Positions 1 to 6,275 of a stretch of 8,327 nt of DNA are shown here, piece by piece. The translations under genes and the position numbers were made by a program. Position 1 is the stretch's first letter; each line of letters opens with the position of its first letter. The notes beneath the pieces are model-generated. The model saw only the letters and a program-made list of their open reading frames with translations. It did not search any database and was not told the DNA's origin. This stretch comes from CAYRKT01 sp964425005 (GTDB lineage: Bacteria > Synergistota > Synergistia > CAYRKT01), in assembly GCA_964425005.1 (NCBI GenBank), contig CAYRKT010000070.1:1-8327 (forward strand). The letters are read 5' to 3'.

Positions 1-3000
1 GCGGAGGTGGAGGTGGAGGCGGAGGCGGTGGCGGCGGAGCGCAGGTGTAGCTTGACCAGTAACTCGACGAGACGCTCGTTGCTCGTCCAGGATTCACAAC
101 GACCGTTGTGCTGGAGGGATAGGGGTAATAGTCGTAGCAGGCCGTGTAGAAGTTGCCGAAGACCACGGTGTACGACCCCGGGGCCAAGGAGGTCAGGGTC
201 CAGCCGTTTACGTTTCCTAGGATGAAGCTCTCGTTGTACCCGTTCGGCCCCGTGACCCCCACAGCCACCTGGGCCCCGCTCGGAAGGTTCGATATGGAGA
301 TGGACAGAGCCCCAGCCTGCGCGGAGTAGGTGAAGGACGCCGAGGCGGTCTGACCCCTTTCCACGGAGACGGTCGTCGAGGCCGGGGACGGGGCGTACGT
401 GAGCCCCCCGCTCGTGACGTTCGAAGCGGTCAGGGTGTAGGTCCCCGTGGGCACCTCGAGGGAGTAGCCCGTCGTGTTGCCCAAAGACAGGGTCCTGGAA
501 TAGCCTCCGGGGCCCGAGAGGCTCACGCTAGCGGTCGCTCCGCTGGGAAGGCCCGAGACCGCCACGCTGATGTACCCAGACTGCTTGCTGTAAGCGATCG
601 TCTGGTTGGCGACCTCGCCCGCGCGCACCTCGAGGGTCCCGGAGGCTGGCGAGGGCGAGTAAGTGAAGCCGCTGGCGTCGGTGATCGGAGCTGCCGTGAA
701 GGTGTAGGTCCCCGGAGGGAGGTAGGAAGCCACGAAGGTTCCCGTCCCTGTCCACTGGGCCACTGCGGCGCCAGAGGCGTTGTGGAGAGTGACGGTGGGG
801 GCAGGCATCCCCGAGGGGCCCGAAACGGTCAAGATTATCGCGCCGTCCACCGCGGCGTAGGTCGCCGTTCCCTGGAGGATCTGCTGCGGAGCCTCGAGGG
901 CGTAGGTCCTCGGGTTGACCGCGCCCCGGTACGTGAAGAGGGAGCTCTTCACTTCCAGGGCGGTCGCCGTGTAGCTCCCGAGAGGGAGCTGGGTGAAGCT
1001 GCACGTGCCGTTGCCGCAGTCCTTCTGCTGCGCGATCGGACCCGAGATCGCTATCCTTCCCGAAAGCCCCGGGAGGAGGCCCTGCACGCTGAAGTCGATT
1101 CCCGCCGAGTCCTCTCGGTACGTCACGGAGACGCTCTTGGTCTCCCCGACCGCGCTCGAGCTGACCGTGGAGGGGCTGGCTGCGCCCGTGTAACCGTAGC
1201 CGCCGTAGCTGAAGCTGTTGGGGACTACGGTGTAGCTCCCGAGGGGTAGCTCCAGGGTCTGGGAACCGTCTCCCCTAAAGGTGAGGGAGTAGGTCCTGGC
1301 GCCCCTCAGCTCCACTACCGCCGTGGCTCCGGAGGGAAGGCCAGAGACGGACACTCGCGCCTGGAAGCTCTGCCTCGTGTAGGCGAAGCTGAGGTTCGCC
1401 GTCTGTCCCGCCGCTAGATCCACGGTCAGGGGAGAAGAAGCACACGTGATGCCCGAGCCGTCTGGCGGAGTAGGGAGGGGGAGGACTTGGTAGCTTCCCG
1501 GGGGCAGGTCTTCGAAGGACCCAGAGGTCCCGGTGGCGCGTCCCACCTCGCTCCCGCCCGCCTTGAGGACCACCGTCGGATCAGGGCAGGACGCGGGTTT
1601 GGACACAGTGAAGGCGATCCTGGCCGTGGCGGGGGCGTAGACCAGGGTGAGCCCAAGGGTCTGGCCGTTCGCCAGGGTCCCGCTCGAGGGGGAAGCCTTG
1701 TAAGTGATCCCCCCGTAGCGGAAGTCCGCCCCCGTGACCGTGTAAGTCCCCGTGGGAAGGCCGTTATAGGAGAGCGTGGCCGTCCCCGTGACGGTCTGGT
1801 TGGCAGTAAACCCGCCTGCGCCCGAGATCGAGACGGAGGCCCGCCCGCTCACCGGGCTTTGGACCTTCACCTGGAGGTTGCCCGACTGCTTGGCGAACGT
1901 GAACGTCGCGACGGCCGTGCTTCCTGGGAAGACCTCGACGCTCCTGGAGCCGGAATCAGGCTGGTAGAGGTAGGTGAGGATCCCGTAGGGAGTGCTTTCC
2001 TGCGCGGGTCGCCCCGAGGCGCTGAGGCTGTAGGTCCCAGGCGTCAGGCCATAGAGGGTGGTGCTGGCGTTCACCGTAGACGAGTATCCCCCTGGCCCAG
2101 AAACCGAGATCCCAGCGTCCACCCCCGCGGGCAGTCCATGCACGGTCACGGAGAGGTTTCCCGTCACAGCCCGGTAGGACACCCTGAACACGAGGGTGCC
2201 GTCCGCGCTGAGGGTTCCCGAGCTCGGCGAGACGGTGGCCTTGTAGGTCATCCCTCCCGAGGTGACATCTGCCGCGCTCAGGGAGTACGTCCCCGTGGGG
2301 AGGCCGGGGATGGTCTCCGTGGAGGTGCCCGTCCTCCTGTAGCCCCCAGGTCCAGAAAGGGTCCAAGAGCCCTGGACCCCGGAGGGGAGACCCGACACTT
2401 CGATCTGGACCGTGCCCTGCAAGCGCGTGTAGGTGACCACGGCCGAGGCCGTCTGCCCAGCGGTCACTCCGACGGTCCGCTCGGCGGTGTCGGGGGCGTA
2501 GGCGTAGCCCCCCCAGACCACCGTCTCGGCCTTGAGGCTGTAGCTTCCGGGCGCCAAGTACGGGAAGACCTGCGGGTTAGCGCTCAGAGGGGCGCCGTTA
2601 AACTTGACCGCGCCCAGGGGGGCTCCCGAGGGAAGACCCCTCACCTCCACCCTCGCCGCTCCCGTGGCCGCTTGGTAGATGACGGAAGCCGCCTTTCTCT
2701 CGCCCGCTTGCAGGTTGACATCTTGCCTCGAGGGGCTGGGGGCGTAGGTGTAGAGGCTGTCGGAGACGACCGACCCCTCGAGGGCGTAAGTCCCTGGCGC
2801 GATGTCGGGGAAGGCGCTAACCCCGTAAGCGGTGATGGTCGAGTCGGTTCCAGGTCCTCGCACCCGCACTCGAGGAGCCGGAGCCCCGCTCGGGCCCTGG
2901 ACTTCCACGGTGAGCCTTCCGCTCACCGCGCGGTAGACCACCGAAGCGGTCGAGGTCTCCCCCGCTAAGACGGTCGCCTCCTGAGGCGAAGCCGTCCCGC

Positions 3001-4126
3001 GGTATCGCACCCCATCGGCGAGAACGTCCTGGGGGGTCAGAACGTAAGCCCCGGGCTCCAAGTCCGTCAGGGTCGTAGACGAGCTGAGGACCTGGGACAT
3101 GCCAGGACCCACGACTCTGACCCCCGGAGCCCCCTCGGGGGGAGGGGTTATGTTCACCCGAAGGGCCCCCGTGACTGGCACGTAGCTCACCGTGACCGAG
3201 GTGGTCTGGCAAGCGCTGACGGAAAGGGTCTGGCCAGGAGAGTACCTCGGGGAGTAGGTGTAGGGGGGGCGCTGAACGGACTGCCCTTCGACCCGGTGCG
3301 TCCCGGGGGAGAGGTAGGGAAAGAGCCCTCCGGAAGAGGCCTCTTTCCCATCGAGCTTGACCGTCCCAGGCGGCAGAGCCCCCCCAGGAGGCGGCACCAC
3401 GGTCAGGTTGATCGCTCCGGAAACGCACTCGTAGGCGATCTCCACTTCCTTGGCCTCGCCCGCGGCGAGCCGCACGTCCACCGCGCTCGGGGAGGGGCGG
3501 TAGCTGTAGCGGGGTGTGGTGGCTATGGAGGCCGTTACCCTGTAACTGCCTGGAGGAAGAGTCTTGCCGTAGAGCCCGTACTGAGCGTACCGCTCGCCAG
3601 CGAAGAGGACGTCCGCCGCGCCCCCCTCAGGGCCGCGCACCCTGAGGGCAACGTAGCCCGTCCCGGGGGAAGGGGTGTAGTTCGCTCCCTCTTCGCTCGG
3701 CCTAGGGATGTTTCGGACGAAGGCCCTTGGAGCGCCCACCCTCTCCTCGAGGCACTTCTCCTCCTCGGGGAGGCGTACGCACACCCTGAAGGCGTAGGAG
3801 ACCCCCTGCGCGTCCTGCTCGTACCTAGCCGAGGCCGCGTAGAGCGCGCTCGAGGCGAAAGAACGTCCCTGATTCTGGAGGAGGGACGCTATCTGACCGG
3901 GGGAGAGGGTCTTCTCTGGCTCAGAGGGGGTGGGGAGCCAGGGCGGAAGGTTCTCAACGCTCCTCACCATCGCCTTGAGAAGCAGGGTGGCGCCCTCCAC
4001 CCCTTCGGCGGCCCTGCCCGTCTTTCCGGTCTCGGCCATGAGCCTGAAGGCCGCTCCCCCTATGGCCGCCACCAGGGCTAGGGAGACGAGGACCTCCACC
4101 AAGGTAAAACCGAGAGCGCGCTTCAC
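1..4126 (-). CDS. Giant modular type IV pilin-like protein with 14 tandem beta-rich modules (3' end beyond window)
   Basis: I translated this frame line by line and found 1375 codons with no stop; it is still open at the left edge. The GTG start gives a short leader, MKRALG, then the prepilin cleavage motif G^FTLVE with Glu at mature position 5, and a hydrophobic helix at about residues 7-27. This is the signature for prepilin peptidase processing and insertion into a pilus or pseudopilus. Residues 28-155 resemble a PilW/GspJ-like head. From residue 156 to about 1357 there are 14 modules, each opening with a pattern like GxLxVxVxGLPSG, passing through LPPGTYxV, and closing with AGQTAxxxVxY. 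Ten cysteines fall in five local pairs. Residues 1364-1375 are all proline. The GTG lies in a GTGA overlap with the upstream minor-pilin gene and has a strong Shine-Dalgarno sequence. The module fold resembles PEGA or carboxypeptidase-regulatory-like beta-sandwiches, which is inference. The likely role is an extracellular stalk, adhesin or receptor on the pilus; the function is unproven. Confidence 0.9.
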   Translation of the reverse strand, partial: MKRALGFTLVEVLVSLALVAAIGGAAFRLMAETGKTGRAAEGVEGATLLLKAMVRSVENLPPWLPTPSEPEKTLSPGQIASLLQNQGRSFASSALYAASARYEQDAQGVSYAFRVCVRLPEEEKCLEERVGAPRAFVRNIPRPSEEGANYTPSPGTGYVALRVRGPEGGAADVLFAGERYAQYGLYGKTLPPGSYRVTASIATTPRYSYRPSPSAVDVRLAAGEAKEVEIAYECVSGAINLTVVPPPGGALPPGTVKLDGKEASSGGLFPYLSPGTHRVEGQSVQRPPYTYSPRYSPGQTLSVSACQTTSVTVSYVPVTGALRVNITPPPEGAPGVRVVGPGMSQVLSSSTTLTDLEPGAYVLTPQDVLADGVRYRGTASPQEATVLAGETSTASVVYRAVSGRLTVEVQGPSGAPAPRVRVRGPGTDSTITAYGVSAFPDIAPGTYALEGSVVSDSLYTYAPSPSRQDVNLQAGERKAASVIYQAATGAARVEVRGLPSGAPLGAVKFNGAPLSANPQVFPYLAPGSYSLKAETVVWGGYAYAPDTAERTVGVTAGQTASAVVTYTRLQGTVQIEVSGLPSGVQGSWTLSGPGGYRRTGTSTETIPGLPTGTYSLSAADVTSGGMTYKATVSPSSGTLSADGTLVFRVSYRAVTGNLSVTVHGLPAGVDAGISVSGPGGYSSTVNASTTLYGLTPGTYSLSASGRPAQESTPYGILTYLYQPDSGSRSVEVFPGSTAVATFTFAKQSGNLQVKVQSPVSGRASVSISGAGGFTANQTVTGTATLSYNGLPTGTYTVTGADFRYGGITYKASPSSGTLANGQTLGLTLVYAPATARIAFTVSKPASCPDPTVVLKAGGSEVGRATGTSGSFEDLPPGSYQVLPLPTPPDGSGITCASSPLTVDLAAGQTANLSFAYTRQSFQARVSVSGLPSGATAVVELRGARTYSLTFRGDGSQTLELPLGSYTVVPNSFSYGGYGYTGAASPSTVSSSAVGETKSVSVTYREDSAGIDFSVQGLLPGLSGRIAISGPIAQQKDCGNGTCSFTQLPLGSYTATALEVKSSLFTYRGAVNPRTYALEAPQQILQGTATYAAVDGAIILTVSGPSGMPAPTVTLHNASGAAVAQWTGTGTFVASYLPPGTYTFTAAPITDASGFTYSPSPASGTLEVRAGEVANQTIAYSKQSGYISVAVSGLPSGATASVSLSGPGGYSRTLSLGNTTGYSLEVPTGTYTLTASNVTSGGLTYAPSPASTTVSVERGQTASASFTYSAQAGALSISISNLPSGAQVAVGVTGPNGYNESFILGNVNGWTLTSLAPGSYTVVFGNFYTACYDYYPYPSSTTVVVNPGRATSVSSSYWSSYTCAPPPPPPPPPPPP
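2..37 (-). repeat. Polyproline tract (12 consecutive Pro codons) at the window edge
   Basis: In the giant-pilin frame every codon from 37 down to 2 is CCN, giving at least 12 prolines directly after module 14 and the sequence YTCA. On the plus strand this reads as twelve GGN triplets. Such runs in exported proteins act as stiff linkers between domains, so a further domain may lie beyond the edge. The run may also continue outside the window. Polyproline stretches normally need elongation factor P for efficient translation. Confidence 0.9.
59..3661 (-). repeat. Array of 14 diverged beta-sandwich-like modules inside the giant pilin
   Basis: Approximate module limits in residues of the giant protein are 156-234, 236-316, 319-400, 402-486, 488-568, 570-653, 655-745, 748-831, 834-917, 919-1004, 1007-1091, 1094-1179, 1183-1267 and 1271-1357. 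Shared landmarks are an opening strand ending GLPSG or a variant, a middle GPGGY-like turn (clearest in modules 6, 7 and 13), a turn of the form LxPGTY or LPxGSY, and a final strand ending V-x-Y. A VTSGG-x-TY motif precedes a PSPAS-like stretch in modules 6 and 13. Modules 2 and 5 share a variant middle containing VK-L/F-D/N-G and FPYL-x-PG. The copies are diverged in DNA as well as protein, with only short identical stretches, so this is an old array and not a recent expansion. Confidence 0.88.
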
Positions 4127-4563
4127 CGCACGACCACCTCCCCCCAGCGGGAGACGATCACCCTTTTGCCGTTAAGTATAACGCCCCCAGGGGGCGAAAG
4201 GGCCAGGAGCCCCCTTTCGTCGAAGACCACTTCAACGGGCCCCTGCGCCGAGACGACCTCGGGGAGGGAGGACGGGAGGGCGACTTTGTCGACCTCTTGC
4301 CACGCGCTCCCGTCCTTGAGCTGCAAGGAAGCGACGCGGGCTCGGTAGTCCACGTAGACCCGCACTCGCCTCTCCGTGGAGAACGCCAGCGACTGGGCCC
4401 GCTTGACGAGCTCCGCCACCTTGAGGGGCGTGTTGGCGTTCTCCCGGGCGGCGAGGACCTTGCCGGCCTGCGGCAACAAGAGGCCTGCCACCACAACCAC
4501 GATGGAGACGACCACCAAGACCTCAACGAGGGAAAAGCCCTCACGGCCTCTCGCCGTTGACAT
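4123..4563 (-). CDS. FimT/GspH-like minor pilin
   Basis: This 146-residue protein begins with a nine-residue leader ending in Gly, then F10-S-L-V-E14, the prepilin peptidase site with Glu at mature position 5. A long hydrophobic helix spans about residues 11-30. The C-terminal half contains a pattern typical of GspH/FimT pseudopilins: VVFDERG at 112-118, then a short strand region and VSRWGEVVV near the end. There are no cysteines. Members of this family are low-abundance pilins that help initiate filament assembly or form the tip complex. The ATG at 4563 lies inside the upstream pilin gene (23-base overlap), with a GGAGGGGAG stretch upstream at 4575-4583. Its stop overlaps the giant pilin's start, which suggests translational coupling. 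It could belong to either a type IV pilus or a type II secretion pseudopilus; the family is clear, the subtype is not. Confidence 0.88.
   Translation of the reverse strand: MSTARGREGFSLVEVLVVVSIVVVVAGLLLPQAGKVLAARENANTPLKVAELVKRAQSLAFSTERRVRVYVDYRARVASLQLKDGSAWQEVDKVALPSSLPEVVSAQGPVEVVFDERGLLALSPPGGVILNGKRVIVSRWGEVVVR
4136..4141 (-). promoter_or_regulatory. Ribosome binding site of the giant pilin gene (GGAGGT)
   Basis: The minus strand reads GGAGGT nine bases before the GTG at 4126. It lies inside the last codons of the upstream minor-pilin gene. No other start codon in this frame gives a suitable leader before the GFTLVE motif, so this site and the GTGA overlap fix the start. Confidence 0.75.
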
Positions 4564-4999
4564 AGTAGGCCCCGCTCCCCTCCACCCACGTGAAGACGAG
4601 GACCCTTCTCAGGGATCCAACCGTCCTCACGCCAAAAGCACAGCCCACGCCCCTCGGGGCATCTCCCCAAACGTATCCCCCCGGAAGGGAACCGCTTCCT
4701 CTGCACGAACGGTCTGCCGCCTCCCTGGGACTTCCCACCGCGCCCGCCGCCCCGCTCCAGTCTGCGCGCGGGAGCCTCGAGACCTCCGGAAGGGCCATGA
4801 AGGCGTCTGCGGTCAGGGTGATGTTGGTGCTGAGGTAGTTCGCTATCGTTTGCGCCACAGCCCCCCCGTGAGCCTTGGCTTCTTGCTCCCTCGCCTTCGC
4901 CCTGAGGCCGCTATAGTTGGCGACGCTCACGACGATGAGCACGGACGCGATCCCTATGACGACTAACAGCTCCACGAGGGAGAACCCCTTCCTTCCCAC
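4541..4999 (-). CDS. Type IV pilin / pseudopilin (small, two cysteines)
   Basis: This 152-residue protein has the very short leader MGRKG, then F6-S-L-V-E10 and a hydrophobic helix to about residue 28. A charged amphipathic stretch rich in Ala, Lys, Glu and Arg (31-43) follows, as in canonical type IV pilins. The head domain is small and holds only two cysteines, C99 and C120, which could close a disulfide loop like the one in many pilins. I see no GspG calcium-site signature, so I do not call it GspG. The start is a GTG: an in-frame TAG lies two codons upstream (5005-5003), leaving no alternative before the pilin motif. A G-rich stretch at 5007-5012 sits at a normal ribosome-binding distance. 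It is the first gene after the cluster's only real gap, which fits a separately tuned, perhaps more abundant, pilin subunit. Whether it is the major pilin is not shown. Confidence 0.88.
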   Translation of the reverse strand: MGRKGFSLVELLVVIGIASVLIVVSVANYSGLRAKAREQEAKAHGGAVAQTIANYLSTNITLTADAFMALPEVSRLPRADWSGAAGAVGSPREAADRSCRGSGSLPGGYVWGDAPRGVGCAFGVRTVGSLRRVLVFTWVEGSGAYYVNGERP

Positions 5000-5017
5000 T
5001 GACTATCCCCCCAATGA

Positions 5018-5027
5018 GAGTATACTC
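5018..5027 (-). promoter_or_regulatory. Possible pilin promoter -10 within palindrome GAGTATACTC
   Basis: The ten bases GAGTATACTC are self-complementary and contain TATACT, one base from the sigma-70-type -10 consensus. They lie 18 bases upstream of the pilin GTG. No convincing -35 hexamer sits 16-18 bases further upstream, where the hairpin lies instead. A promoter, if real, would be weak or activator-dependent; the element could equally be an operator or coincidence. Confidence 0.25.
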
Positions 5028-5049
5028 CCCTGGGGGAACTCCCCAGGGG
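5027..5049 (-). promoter_or_regulatory. Perfect 9-bp hairpin between the platform and pilin genes
   Basis: CCCCTGGGG at 5027-5035 and CCCCAGGGG at 5041-5049 are exact reverse complements separated by a five-base loop. In the transcript the hairpin starts 14 bases after the platform gene's stop. It is followed by GAGTATACTC and not by a U-run, so a classical intrinsic terminator is not supported. It could be an attenuator, an mRNA stabiliser or processing site, or a protein-binding palindrome setting pilin expression. Confidence 0.55.
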
Positions 5050-5063
5050 CCCGCCTTCCCTCT

Positions 5064-6272
5064 TCAGAAGCCGCCCACGCTCTGGGCGATCTTGAAGTAC
5101 GGCAGCAAGACGGAGAGCATGATGACGGCGATCAGCCCTCCCACGAACACGAGGAGAAGGGGTTCCACCACGCTGGATATGCTGCTCAGGATGCCCTCTG
5201 CCTCCTCTTCGTAAAAGGAGGCGGCGTGCTCGAGCATCTCGTCCAACTGTCCCGTCTCCTCGCCGATCCGGGTGAGGCTCACGAGCAGGGGGGGGAAGAG
5301 CTCCGGGTAGGCCGACCAGGAGCTGCTTATGCTGTTGCCAAGAGCGATGGCGCGTCGGCTCTCCTTGAGAGCGTCCCCGTAGACGACCAGGGGCATCGTC
5401 TTGCGAACGTACTCGAGGGCCTCGTGGATCTGTATCCCCGCCTGGTACATGACCCCCGTGGTCCGGGCCAAGGTGGAGAGGGCGCTGTACTTCATCAAGG
5501 GGCCAACGACGGGCAAGCGAAGGAGGCGCGGTTCGATCTTGCGCCTGAGGTCTTCCTGGGACATCGCCCAGCGCCAAGCGTAGACGGCTCCTCCAACGCC
5601 TCCGAGGACAGCGGCCAAACCGAAGGGAGAAGACAAGAAGGAGGAGACCGCCATCACGGCCTTGGTCAAGGGCGGGAGGGGGGCGTCGAACTCGCGCAGC
5701 ATGCCAGCGAACTGGGGAACCACGAAGACCATGAGGGCCCACGTGATCGCCACGGCCAAGAGGAGCACGATCACGGGGTACGTCAGGGCTCCCCTCAGCT
5801 TGCGCGCGAAAGACGCGGCCCGCTGGTAGTAGCGGTACACGAGGTCCAGCGTCTCCTCTAGCTTGCCCGAGACCTCTCCCACCCTCAGGAGGTTGAGGGC
5901 CAGCGGCGGGAAGAGGCCCGTGGACTGGAGCGCTTGAGAGATGGGGACCCCAGCCGTCAGGGCCTGGTGCGCGGCCGTAGAGTAGGCCTTGCGGAACCTC
6001 GGGGGGATCTGTTCCTCGAGGAGTCTGAGGGCCTCCGCCGCGTTGATCCTTCCGGTGCGCAAGAGAGCCCTCAATTGGCGGAAGAAGGCGGCCACCGTGT
6101 CGTTTTTCAGCTGCCCGCCCCTCCTGCCGCCCCCCTTTGCCCGAGCGACCTCTATCGGGATGACGCCCCTAGAGCGCAAAAGAAGGACGGCCTCCTCGAG
6201 GCTCTCCGCCTCCAACGTCCCCGTCGCTAGGCTCCCGTCCGCCTCGAGGTAGGTGTAGCGGAAGAGGGGCAT
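5064..6272 (-). CDS. PilC/GspF-family inner-membrane platform protein (T2SSF domains)
   Basis: This 402-residue protein is close to the usual length for the type IV pilus PilC / type II secretion GspF family, the polytopic inner-membrane platform on which the assembly ATPase acts. An N-terminal region (1-50, starting MPLFRYTYLE) precedes two T2SSF domains. The first spans about 59-183, with VGEVSGKLEE at 131-140. The second spans about 262-385, with RIGEETGQLDEML at 335-347 followed by FYEEEAE. Membrane segments are visible at about 166-186, 209-232 and 369-392. The ATG follows the secretin stop by three bases (TAG gcc ATG), with GGAGG at 6284-6288 inside the secretin's last codons, so the two are co-transcribed. 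The sequence alone does not separate PilC from GspF. The neighbouring pilins favour a pilus-type machine. Confidence 0.95.
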   Translation of the reverse strand: MPLFRYTYLEADGSLATGTLEAESLEEAVLLLRSRGVIPIEVARAKGGGRRGGQLKNDTVAAFFRQLRALLRTGRINAAEALRLLEEQIPPRFRKAYSTAAHQALTAGVPISQALQSTGLFPPLALNLLRVGEVSGKLEETLDLVYRYYQRAASFARKLRGALTYPVIVLLLAVAITWALMVFVVPQFAGMLREFDAPLPPLTKAVMAVSSFLSSPFGLAAVLGGVGGAVYAWRWAMSQEDLRRKIEPRLLRLPVVGPLMKYSALSTLARTTGVMYQAGIQIHEALEYVRKTMPLVVYGDALKESRRAIALGNSISSSWSAYPELFPPLLVSLTRIGEETGQLDEMLEHAASFYEEEAEGILSSISSVVEPLLLVFVGGLIAVIMLSVLLPYFKIAQSVGGF

Positions 6273-6275
6273 GGC

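Noticed and set aside
1487..2968. A 493-codon plus-strand open frame
   Set aside because: It lies fully antisense to the giant pilin's repeats. Its Arg/Gly/Pro-rich translation has no recognisable domain and reflects the GC-biased codons of the opposite strand.
59..3661. A CRISPR array or recent DNA tandem repeat in the left half
   Set aside because: The periodicity is at protein level (80-90 residues). The DNA copies are strongly diverged and in one continuous coding frame, without identical short repeats and spacers.
3296..4081. A 261-codon plus-strand open frame, and smaller ones at 782-1249 and 4917-5861
   Set aside because: All are antisense shadows of well-supported minus-strand genes, with low-complexity basic or acidic translations and no family features.
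4541..4999. Naming the small pilin GspG or a specific PilA
   Set aside because: Only the conserved N-terminal helix is recognisable. The head lacks a visible GspG calcium-site pattern and does not match a PilA variant I can name.
5027..5049. The hairpin as a classical rho-independent terminator
   Set aside because: It is not followed by a U-run on either strand, and the pilin gene immediately downstream belongs to the same cluster. Kept as a generic regulatory structure instead.
4963..5742. Minus-strand open frames at 4963-5742, 4158-4706, 2817-3428, 1956-2366 and 528-1004
   Set aside because: Each overlaps a recognised pilus gene in another frame of the same strand; the Arg/Ser/Pro-rich translations are frame shadows.
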